Positions 57,768 to 64,000 of a DNA stretch of 64,000 nt are shown one piece after another. The number at the start of each line of letters is the position of its first letter. The first letter of the stretch is position 1. The position numbers and the translations under genes are program-made. The notes below the pieces were generated by a model. It saw only the letters and a list, made by a program, of their open reading frames with translations. It did not search any database and was not told the origin of the DNA. The stretch is taken from assembly GCA_020634455.1 (NCBI GenBank), contig JACKBQ010000001.1, forward strand, positions 3,720,001 through 3,784,000. Direction: 5' to 3'. The stretch is from Ardenticatenaceae bacterium. Lineage in GTDB: Bacteria > Chloroflexota > Anaerolineae > Promineifilales > Promineifilaceae.

Positions 57768-59015
57768 ATGATTGACATAGAAAAAGCAAACGAAACGGCC
57801 GTAACCCGCATGATGGAAGCGCGACCCATTCTTAAAACCGTAGCCACCGCTCGCGATGTGATTCCAGGGATGCGCGACAATTTGCTGCTGCACGCCGGGC
57901 CGCCTATCACCTGGGAGCGCGCTTCTGGCCCCATGCGCGGCGCAATCGTAGGGGCACTCATCTTCGAGGGCAAGGCGACCGATTGGGACAGTGCTGAAAA
58001 GCTGGTTACCAGCGGCCAAATTGATCTCGAACCGTGCCACGAACACAGCTCCGTCGGGCCGATGGCGGGTGTCACCTCCGCCTCGATGAAGGTGTATGTG
58101 ATTGAAAACGTCACCCACGGCAACAAAACGTACTCCAATCTCAACGAAGGGTATGGCAAGGTGCTGCGCTATGGTGCGTACAGCGAGGAAGTGCTGGCCA
58201 AACTGCACTGGATGAACGACACGCTGGGCACCATCCTGGCTGAGGCACTGGCCATGAGTGAGGACGGCCTGGACATCCGCGCCCTGCTGGCGGAATCGCT
58301 GCACATGGGGGATGAGGGGCACAATCGCAACAAGGCTGGCTCGATTTTGTTCACCGCCAAGCTGGCTCCGCTGATTGCCAAAACCAGTACCAGTGATGCA
58401 GATAAAGCAGCCGTTCTCCAATTCCTTGGCGATAACGCGCTCAGCGTGCTCAATCCCGTCATGGCGGCGTGCAAAGCGATGGCCGACGCCGGGCACGGTG
58501 TGGAAGGCAGCACCGTGATGACCGTGATGGCCCGCAACGGCACCGATTTGGGCATTCGCGTCAGTGGCCTGGGCGACCGCTGGTTTACCGGACCGGTGGG
58601 CCAGCCAGATGGCCTCTACTTCTCCGGCTTCACCGCAGACGACGCCAGCGGCGACATTGGCGACAGTACGATTACGGAGACGGCGGGGATTGGTGCGTTT
58701 GCCATGGCGTCGGCTCCGGCCATCGTTACCTTCATCAGCGGCACGCCGGAAATGGCGGTAGAAACCACCATGCGTATGTACGAAATCACCGTGGCGGAAC
58801 ACAAAGCATTCACCATCCCGGTGCTGGCCTTCCGGGGCACGCCCGTCGGCGTGGACATTCGCAAGGTGGTGGAGTTGGGCATACGGCCGCAAATTAACAC
58901 CGGCATCGCCCACAAGGATGCTGGCGTGGGCCAGGTCGGCGCGGGCCTGGTTTTGCCTCCGGCCAACGTTTTTGAAGATGCCCTGATCGCCTACGCCGAG
59001 AAATATTTATCGTAA
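57768..59015 (+). CDS. DUF1116 protein (YlbE/AllG-like)
   Basis: 415 residues: IDIEKANETAVTRMMEARPI, PMRGAIVGALIFEGKATDWD, IDLEPCHEHSSVGPMAGVTS, LHMGDEGHNRNKAGSILFTA and GDRWFTGPVGQPDGLYFSGF are conserved DUF1116 blocks. Partner of FdrA in carbamoyl transfer on oxamate-like substrates, by homology. The stop overlaps the next start (TAATG). AGGAGA precedes the ATG. Confidence 0.88.
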   Translation: MIDIEKANETAVTRMMEARPILKTVATARDVIPGMRDNLLLHAGPPITWERASGPMRGAIVGALIFEGKATDWDSAEKLVTSGQIDLEPCHEHSSVGPMAGVTSASMKVYVIENVTHGNKTYSNLNEGYGKVLRYGAYSEEVLAKLHWMNDTLGTILAEALAMSEDGLDIRALLAESLHMGDEGHNRNKAGSILFTAKLAPLIAKTSTSDADKAAVLQFLGDNALSVLNPVMAACKAMADAGHGVEGSTVMTVMARNGTDLGIRVSGLGDRWFTGPVGQPDGLYFSGFTADDASGDIGDSTITETAGIGAFAMASAPAIVTFISGTPEMAVETTMRMYEITVAEHKAFTIPVLAFRGTPVGVDIRKVVELGIRPQINTGIAHKDAGVGQVGAGLVLPPANVFEDALIAYAEKYLS

Positions 59016-59290
59016 TGGCGCTTTATCGCGGCAACGGCCTGGGCTTTTTGCTGTCGTTGGGCAGCGTGTTGCTGGCCGTTGTCGCTGCCGCTCTGTTTGA
59101 TTTGGCGACTGGAACGGCCGTAATCCTAATCGGCGGCTTGATGATCGGTTTGGATTTGTTGATGCGCTGGCGGAGTCGCAATGTGGTAGGCTGGCGTAAG
59201 CTGGTCTCTGCGGCGGCCGGCGGCCAGTTTGTCTTTTTACCTGTATGGGGCTTGGGAATTGTTTTCTTGATTATCGGTTTTTCAACCTAA
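59015..59290 (+). CDS. Small membrane protein, three predicted TM segments
   Basis: 91 residues: hydrophobic stretches at LGFLLSLGSVLLAVVAAALF, AVILIGGLMIGLDLLM and FVFLPVWGLGIVFLIIGF, with a basic loop RWRSRNVVGWRK. Its ATG overlaps the DUF1116 stop by one base, so it is coupled. No family recognised. It is not the DUF2877 protein expected beside FdrA/DUF1116. Confidence 0.78.
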   Translation: MALYRGNGLGFLLSLGSVLLAVVAAALFDLATGTAVILIGGLMIGLDLLMRWRSRNVVGWRKLVSAAAGGQFVFLPVWGLGIVFLIIGFST

Positions 59291-59362
59291 AAGCGAGCCT
59301 GGTTTAGATGGGAACTCAATTGGACAGTTAGCAATTTGCAAGCGTAAGTGTGAGTGAATCAT

Positions 59363-60373
59363 ATGACCAAAATGTCTGTGTGGCTGCAACGTTTATCCAG
59401 AGTTTCGTTGATGTCTATTTGTGTCATTTTGATGCTGCTGGTCGCTTTATTCGACTATTTTTCTGGCCCTGCCATATCCACATCTATTTTTTACCTGATT
59501 CCTATTTCTATCTCTGCCTGGTTTCTCAGCCGCCGCAATGGTTTGATCTTGGCTGTTAATGCAGCCATTCTCTGGTTTTTGGCTGATTACCTCACAAACC
59601 CCCAAATTATCGTGTCGGTCACTTTTTGGAACGCCACTGTACGGTTAGGTTTCTTTTTAATTACGGTATTTAGTTTTAGCGCCCTTCATGACAGCCGTAA
59701 ACGGCAGGAAGATTTGATGTCTTTTGTGGTTCATGATTTGCGGGCACCGTTAGGCAACATGCTGACAGCTTTTGATTTGTTGGCTACGGATAAAATGACG
59801 GCTGCCAGCACCAATATTGAAGTGGTGAAATTGGGTCAATCGTCGGGTAAGCGGATGATGGTGTTGGTGGATTCGCTACTGGATTTGTCCAAGTTGGAAA
59901 GTGGTCAACTTCAGTTGCAGGCAGAAAATGTGAAGCTAGAGACGCTTATTGATGAGAGTATTGCTCAACTTGTTCTAACGGCCGAAGTTAAAAAGATCAC
60001 GTTTGCCCGGAAGTTTGACAGACGGACAACGGCCGTTTTGGCCGACCGATCGTTAACCCAGCGCGTGATCATGAATTTGCTCAACAATGCTATCAAATTT
60101 AGCCCCATCAGTGGCGTTATCACCGTGCAAACTTCCGCCACGCCGGGGGGAAGCGTCACGGTCAGCGTGATGGACCAGGGGCCTGGCATTCCCGCTGAGT
60201 GGCAGCAGCGGGTGTTTGCCAAATATGGACAGGTATCGGGCGGCAAATCTGGCGGCAGCGGGCTGGGTTTAACTTTTTGTAAACTGGCAGTGGAAGCGCA
60301 GAACGGCCGTATCTGGCTAGAATCGGAACCCGGCAGTGGGACAATCCTGCGTTTCACGCTGCCCAACGCGTAA
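59363..60373 (+). CDS. Sensor histidine kinase
   Basis: About 336 residues. Four hydrophobic segments (residues 10-110) form a membrane sensor without a large extracytoplasmic loop. The HisKA domain has FVVHDLRAPLGNML with the phospho-acceptor His, and the HATPase domain has N-box MNLLNNAIKFSP, G1 DQGPGIP and G2 GGSGLGLTF. No response regulator gene is adjacent, so it is an orphan within view. The ATG at 59363 is preferred to the GTG at 59354; no strong ribosome site. Confidence 0.9.
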   Translation: MTKMSVWLQRLSRVSLMSICVILMLLVALFDYFSGPAISTSIFYLIPISISAWFLSRRNGLILAVNAAILWFLADYLTNPQIIVSVTFWNATVRLGFFLITVFSFSALHDSRKRQEDLMSFVVHDLRAPLGNMLTAFDLLATDKMTAASTNIEVVKLGQSSGKRMMVLVDSLLDLSKLESGQLQLQAENVKLETLIDESIAQLVLTAEVKKITFARKFDRRTTAVLADRSLTQRVIMNLLNNAIKFSPISGVITVQTSATPGGSVTVSVMDQGPGIPAEWQQRVFAKYGQVSGGKSGGSGLGLTFCKLAVEAQNGRIWLESEPGSGTILRFTLPNA

Positions 60374-60391
60374 TATTAAGGAGTGTGATGT

Positions 60392-60682
60392 ATGAATTAC
60401 TACGTCCTGGTTTATCACCTGACTGACGATTACTTAGGGCGACGCCCCGCCTACCGAGCCGAACATTTGCAGCTGGCCAAAGATGCCGAAACGCGCGGCG
60501 AACTGGTGCTGGGGGGCGCGTACAGCGACCCGGCCGACACCGCGCTGCTGGTCTGGCGAGTAGAAGATCCGTCTACGGTTGAAAAGTTTGTCAGCAACGA
60601 CCCATACGTGAAAAATGGCCTGATTGCCCGCTGGGAAATACGGCCGTGGACTGTCGTCATCGGCACCGCCTACAAACAATAA
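60392..60682 (+). CDS. YciI-like protein
   Basis: 96 residues: MNYYVLVYHLTDDYLGRRPA, RAEHLQLAKDAETRGELVLG, GGAYSDPADTALLVWRVEDP match the YciI family, with the conserved His in EHLQLAK and Asp in YSDPAD. YciI-like proteins have a ferredoxin-like fold related to chlorite dismutase and muconolactone isomerase; some are hydrolases or dehalogenases. AAGGAGTG precedes the ATG. Confidence 0.88.
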   Translation: MNYYVLVYHLTDDYLGRRPAYRAEHLQLAKDAETRGELVLGGAYSDPADTALLVWRVEDPSTVEKFVSNDPYVKNGLIARWEIRPWTVVIGTAYKQ

Positions 60683-60683
60683 A

Positions 60684-60775
60684 ATCCGCAGATTACGCAG
60701 ATTAACGCAGATTTCTCTCTCTTTTTCTCTGTGCAACTCTGTGTTATCTCCGTACACCTCTGTGTTCCTTTTCTT
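60684..60775. repeat. Adjacent cgcagatt and ctctgtg repeats
   Basis: AATCCGCAGATTACGCAGATT is followed directly by TTTTTCTCTGTGCAACTCTG units, so two repeat families abut just before the cyclase gene. Confidence 0.75.
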
Positions 60776-60791
60776 TTTCTAGGAGAACGAA

Positions 60792-62459
60792 ATGAGTGAA
60801 AAACAAACTATCAACTTACTCACCAACGCCAAATGGTATGACCTCACCCAGGCTTTGAGCATTTTCACTCCACCCTGGCCCGGTGAAATGCCGCTGCAAG
60901 TCCACTTTTTCAAGCGGCTCACTGGCTCCTGGGGCGGCGGGCAGGGGGCGAATGGCCAACTCATCGAGTGGAGCAACAACACCGGTACCCACCTCGTTGG
61001 CCCGCGCGCCTTCCACTCTGGGGCCAAAGCGATTGCCGATATTCCCTGGTCTGACCTGTGCGGCGAGGGAGTCATTGTGGATATTTCCGATGCGGTGTCC
61101 GATTACTCGCTCTACACGCCAGAAATGATCACTGAGCGGGCCGAAGTGAAAGAAGGGGATATTCTCATCATCAACACGGGCTACCACAAGCACACCTTTG
61201 ACCAGCCCGACACGCCGAACGCCAACGCGCAGGGCGGCATCGAGAACAAGGAGTTTGGCTATTACGTGCGCCATCCAGGGCCGTCGCCGGAATTTTTCCA
61301 GTGGGCGCTGGAGATGAAGCTGAAGCTTATCGGCGTGGACTGCGGCAGCGCAGAGCATCCGATGAACACGAGCATTCGCTACCAGCACGCCCGCGAGTTT
61401 GAGAAGGCGGAGGCGAAGCTGCGCGAAACCTATGGCAAAAGCTGGGATGAGCTGTTTCCGCCAGAGGCGTACCACGCCCTGACCCACATCACCATGCCCA
61501 AGGCGGGGCTGCTGCTGGCTGAATCGCTGGGTGGGCAGATTGACGAATTGAGCAACCAACGCGCCTGGATCATGGTTGGGGCGATTCCGTTCATGGAAGT
61601 GGAATCCGCCTGGGCACGGGTGGCGGCATTGCACGCGCCCGACGGCATGAGCAACGACGACTTTTTTGCCGCCATGCGCGACACGACGATGCTGGACATG
61701 ACGCTGCCGTTTAGCGTGCAGACGCCGCAGTGGGCCAATTATGAACCGCTGAGCGTGAAGTACACCAAGCGGGTCGGCGGGCAAAATTTTGGCCTGGGGC
61801 GGAACAACGCCCACTGCCGCGCCAGCTTCCATCTGGCCACGCACATGGATGGCGAGAAGCATTTCCACGCCGCCGGGCGCACCATTGGGCAGATGCCGTT
61901 TGAGCATTGGTTTGGCCCTGGCGTGGTTGTGGATATTTCGGACACGGTGAGCAATTCCAGCGTCTACACCCCGGCGATGATCGAGGAGCGCGTGGACATC
62001 CAGAAGGGCGATATTCTCATCATCAAGACGGGCTACTACCAATACGGTTGGAACAGTCCGGATTCAGACGAGTTCCGCTACATGATCAAACATCCGGGGC
62101 CGTCGCCGGACTTTGCCGATTGGTGCTTGGAAAAAGAAATCAAGTGGCTGGGCATTGATTGCGTGGCGATGGAGCATCCGATGAACACGATTCAGCGCAT
62201 CTGGCACCCGAAGACGTTTGCCGAGGCCAACCAGAAGCTGATTGGCCAGTACGGCAAGGATTGGGATGAGATGTATCCGCTGGACAAGTATTACCAGGAC
62301 ATGCACCTGAATTTGTTCAACAAGGGCATTGTCCATGCGGAAAATTTGGGGGGTGAGATTGCTGTGGCGGGAAACGGCCGTTACTTCATCGCCGCCTTCA
62401 TCCAAAAAGGGATGGAACTGGCATCCTGCTGGGGCCGCTTTATTGCTTTTCCTGACTAA
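60792..62459 (+). CDS. Tandem-duplicated cyclase (kynurenine formamidase-like) protein
   Basis: 555 residues, two copies of the cyclase/KynB fold (about 10-275 and 285-550). Both share the blocks ...VVDISDxVSxxSxYTPxMI... and EGDILIIxTGYxxx, and both contain (K/R)HPGPSP and xxEHPMNT. The C-terminal half keeps the metal motif HLATHMDGEKH (H-x3-H-x-D-x3-H). The N-terminal half reads NTGTHLVGPRAFH, with the first His, the Asp and the third His all replaced. So only the second half is likely catalytic, hydrolysing an amide or lactam. Single-domain family members are about 210-270 residues. AGGAGAACG is the ribosome site. Confidence 0.88.
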   Translation: MSEKQTINLLTNAKWYDLTQALSIFTPPWPGEMPLQVHFFKRLTGSWGGGQGANGQLIEWSNNTGTHLVGPRAFHSGAKAIADIPWSDLCGEGVIVDISDAVSDYSLYTPEMITERAEVKEGDILIINTGYHKHTFDQPDTPNANAQGGIENKEFGYYVRHPGPSPEFFQWALEMKLKLIGVDCGSAEHPMNTSIRYQHAREFEKAEAKLRETYGKSWDELFPPEAYHALTHITMPKAGLLLAESLGGQIDELSNQRAWIMVGAIPFMEVESAWARVAALHAPDGMSNDDFFAAMRDTTMLDMTLPFSVQTPQWANYEPLSVKYTKRVGGQNFGLGRNNAHCRASFHLATHMDGEKHFHAAGRTIGQMPFEHWFGPGVVVDISDTVSNSSVYTPAMIEERVDIQKGDILIIKTGYYQYGWNSPDSDEFRYMIKHPGPSPDFADWCLEKEIKWLGIDCVAMEHPMNTIQRIWHPKTFAEANQKLIGQYGKDWDEMYPLDKYYQDMHLNLFNKGIVHAENLGGEIAVAGNGRYFIAAFIQKGMELASCWGRFIAFPD

Positions 62460-62469
62460 CTAGACCTCA

Positions 62470-62515
62470 AAAAGAATCGTCTGGTGGTGATTTTGCCAGG
62501 CGGTTCTCTTTCACA
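62470..62515 (+). terminator. Terminator-like hairpin after the cyclase gene
   Basis: GAATCGTCTGG / CCAGGCGGTTC stem with two G-T pairs and a ten-base loop, then TCTTTC. Similar in sequence to the terminator at 34137-34172. Confidence 0.65.
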
Positions 62516-62726
62516 TTGACTGGTGACCTTCATCCAACAAAGTTTCTAAGAAGGCCACCAACTCCTGAAAGCTAGCAAAGCCATGCTCGCTGTTGGTGGT
62601 TGTGTTGATAAGTGCAAATCGCCAGGTTGCCGCCTCTGCGCTGTCGTTAAACTCTTGCCAAATGCGCAAAACATATGCTTGATAGTTGGGTAGCCGGGCA
62701 AACTGGGCATTTCTGGACGCATCCAT
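62511..62726 (-). CDS. Small hypothetical protein, 71 residues
   Basis: MDASRNAQFARLPNYQAYVL, WRFALINTTTNSEHGFASFQ, then an acidic helix ELVAFLETLLDEG. An AAGAGGATC ribosome site precedes the ATG. Short soluble proteins of this style are common in Chloroflexota near regulators, but I recognise no function. Confidence 0.7.
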   Translation of the reverse strand: MDASRNAQFARLPNYQAYVLRIWQEFNDSAEAATWRFALINTTTNSEHGFASFQELVAFLETLLDEGHQSM

Positions 62727-62997
62727 ACTGATCCTCTTATAATTGTTTTATTCTGGAAACAACTCATTATGTTCAAATTTTTGCATTGTGTGATTTCATA
62801 GTGGTTTTACACAGACAGGGTAAACCTTTGTCGTTAATTTATCGTTTCTGGACACCTGCCGTCTAAAAATCTATAAAAGCTACAGAGGAAAAAGAGGATT
62901 TTGAAAATTGAATCTTCGCCTCGAAACGCTCTGGGTTCTCTGTGGCAACTATATAAATTTGACCTTTTGATTTTGCATAGCAGCAAGGAATTTACCC
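62727..62997. other. Divergent intergenic region with gccacagag-family repeat
   Basis: At about 62876-62948 a CTACAGAGGAAAAAGAGG / CCTCG..CTCTGTGGCA repeat occurs (sixth copy of the family). The rest is AT-rich and must hold promoters for the two divergent genes; I see no clear pair of promoter boxes. Confidence 0.6.
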
Positions 62998-64000
62998 ATG
63001 AGCCGCCTGGAGTTGACGACTTTTGGGGTGCCACATATTAAAATAGACGGCCGTTCTATTGCGGCTCTCTCTGCCAGAAAAGCCCAGGCTTTGCTTATTT
63101 ACCTGGCAGTTACCAATCAACAGCATTCGCGGCAGGTGTTGGCAGGGCTGCTGTGGGGCGAAATGCCAGAAGACAAAGCGCGACGAAACCTGCGCGTCAC
63201 GCTTTCGCGTATCCGTACCCCTTTGGAAGCACATTTGCACATTAGACGCCGCTCATTGCGCTTGAATGAGGCAGCCCCGTTTTGGGTGGATGTGGCTGAG
63301 TTCGAATCTTGTCTGGCACCAGCCAACCCCTCGCTAGCTCAGCTGGAACGGGCGGCCGCCCTGTACCGGGGTCATTTTTTGCAAGATTTTGAGCTGCGCG
63401 ACGCGCCGTTATTTGAGGATTGGATACGGCCGTTGCAAGAGCGGTATCGCCAAATGGCCATGGAGACGATGTACCGTCTGGCCACCCATTTCACCACCCA
63501 AAAGCAGTACGCCACCGCCATTGATTACGCCAACCGCCTGCTACAGCTGGAGCCGTGGCTGGAAGAAGCACACCGCCAGCTCATGCTGCTGCTCGCCCTC
63601 AGCGGTAAACGAAGCGCCGCTCTAAACCAGTATGAATCGTGCCGCAACCTGCTGCAAGAAGAGCTGGGTATCGAGCCTGCAGCTGCTACCGTTGCCCTTT
63701 ACCAGCAAATTCTTAACGAAGAAATTCAGCCGGCCGCACAACCCATCGCGGTGACCCAACCAGCCCTGGCCAGCCCCGCCCCCAACCAGGTACCGGCCGG
63801 GATCAACCATTTTGTGGGCCGCGCTACCGATACAGAGACGTTGGCAAAGCTGCTTGGCGCTGAAGATGGGCCGCCGCTGCTGGCACTGGTGGGCATGGGC
63901 GGCGTTGGCAAATCGTCGCTGGCCGTGCAGTTAGTCAAAACGATGCAGTCTGCGTTCCCCGATGGCATTTTGTGGGCTAACACCGCTAGTAGCGAGCCGA
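62998..64000 (+). CDS. BTAD/SARP-type regulator with NB-ARC domain (3' partial)
   Basis: The frame is open to the window edge (334 codons). It begins MSRLELTTFGVPHIKIDGRS with a winged-helix DNA-binding domain. A BTAD-type TPR region follows (WIRPLQERYRQMAMETMYRL, YANRLLQLEPWLEEAHRQLM, ALNQYESCRNLLQEELGIEP). An NB-ARC NTPase begins with FVGRATDTETLAKLL and P-loop LVGMGGVGKSSLAVQL. This is the AfsR/large-SARP architecture; a C-terminal sensor such as TPR would be expected beyond the window. AAGGAA precedes the ATG. It contains ACGGCCGT near 63045 and 63427. Confidence 0.9.
   Translation, partial: MSRLELTTFGVPHIKIDGRSIAALSARKAQALLIYLAVTNQQHSRQVLAGLLWGEMPEDKARRNLRVTLSRIRTPLEAHLHIRRRSLRLNEAAPFWVDVAEFESCLAPANPSLAQLERAAALYRGHFLQDFELRDAPLFEDWIRPLQERYRQMAMETMYRLATHFTTQKQYATAIDYANRLLQLEPWLEEAHRQLMLLLALSGKRSAALNQYESCRNLLQEELGIEPAAATVALYQQILNEEIQPAAQPIAVTQPALASPAPNQVPAGINHFVGRATDTETLAKLLGAEDGPPLLALVGMGGVGKSSLAVQLVKTMQSAFPDGILWANTASSEP

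Larger units (their letters stand above)
1768..63434. repeat. ACGGCCGT octamer, about 85 dispersed copies
   Basis: Counted by eye, positions approximate to ten bases: 1768, 1863, 4092, 5512, 6970, 7250, 8715, 9826, 10033, 10200, 10666, 10777, 11390, 11501, 12378, 12698, 12870, 16116, 16390, 19613, 20067, 20260, 21600, 21968, 22155, 22850, 23284, 23950, 24777, 25258, 25340, 26336, 29240, 29308, 29393, 29630, 29910, 30402, 31380, 32938, 33883, 34229, 35170, 35777, 36117, 36743, 37109, 37800, 38097, 38410, 39085, 39143, 40583, 41130, 41311, 41357, 42430, 43062, 44036, 44081, 45811, 46018, 46413, 47699, 47870, 49328, 49893, 50807, 51326, 51641, 51670, 52551, 54117, 54983, 55535, 56357, 56900, 57640, 57795, 59113, 60030, 60302, 60640, 62375, 63045, 63427. 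The flanks favour GAA- and -TTC. In proteins it reads TAV, (N/D)GR or RP. Confidence 0.92.

Noticed and set aside
57717..58913. Long open frame of about 398 codons on the minus strand opposite DUF1116
   Set aside because: It is an antisense shadow: the plus strand encodes conserved DUF1116 blocks, and the minus product is His/Gly-rich without any family. The same applies to long antisense frames opposite the GH13 gene (34269-35636), the CoA-transferase gene (49660-50682) and the cyclase gene (60816-62042).
1..64000. tRNA or rRNA genes
   Set aside because: No cloverleaf-compatible segment or rRNA landmark was recognised on either strand; isolated GTTCGAATC-like matches (for example near 63301) lie in coding DNA.

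Overview
The window reads as a chromosomal stretch of a Chloroflexota bacterium, most likely Anaerolineae or a related class. This is an inference. It rests on secreted proteins with long Thr/Pro linkers (TPTATNTP type), a signalling STAND NTPase fused to a SUMF1 domain, gene families common in that phylum, and moderately GC-rich DNA with many short interspersed hairpin repeats. No rRNA, tRNA or CRISPR array is visible.

Layout. 1-9.7 kb: a 5'-truncated carotenoid-type desaturase, UDP-glucose dehydrogenase, an amine-oxidase-like flavoprotein paired with a YbhN-type membrane protein, a cold-shock protein, dnaN, a second flavoprotein and a MNT/HEPN pair. 9.7-14.2 kb: a U32-family protein and a NYN/OST-HTH gene cut in two by an IS5-family element. 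14.3-22.9 kb: a same-strand run of about fifteen small genes (DinB, VOC, DUF1801, reductase-like, MGMT-like, DUF6157, MoaD-like, beta-propeller, hydrolase). Two members share the same promoter with an embedded operator. 23.1-30.1 kb: mutS, a large secreted P-domain protein and a dual-specificity phosphatase. 30.3-34.1 kb: a sulfur-handling operon (PocR-type regulator, SQR-like flavoprotein, DUF1641, DsrC/TusE, DsrE). 34.3-37.2 kb: a branching-enzyme-like GH13 and a CPBP protease. 37.3-41.7 kb: a two-gene EAD7-like/STAND-SUMF1 module with its own promoter. 41.8-45.4 kb: typA and a lipoprotein. 45.4-48.2 kb: tungstate transporter tupABC with a ModE-like regulator and a perfect palindromic operator. 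48.3-62.5 kb: a catabolic-looking region (thiolase, CoA-transferase, FAD and 2Fe-2S subunits of a molybdenum hydroxylase, amidase, FdrA, DUF1116, duplicated cyclase) interrupted by a VapBC pair and a histidine kinase. The window ends inside a BTAD/NB-ARC regulator.

The most striking signal is not a gene. The palindrome ACGGCCGT occurs about 85 times by eye, against roughly one or two expected from base composition. It lies in coding and non-coding DNA on all kinds of genes, but is absent from the IS element. It resembles HIP1 of cyanobacteria in behaviour, but the sequence is different. A second layer consists of at least eight families of short interspersed repeats. Several of them have been absorbed in frame into conserved proteins (MutS, U32, GH13) or now supply upstream codons and start regions.
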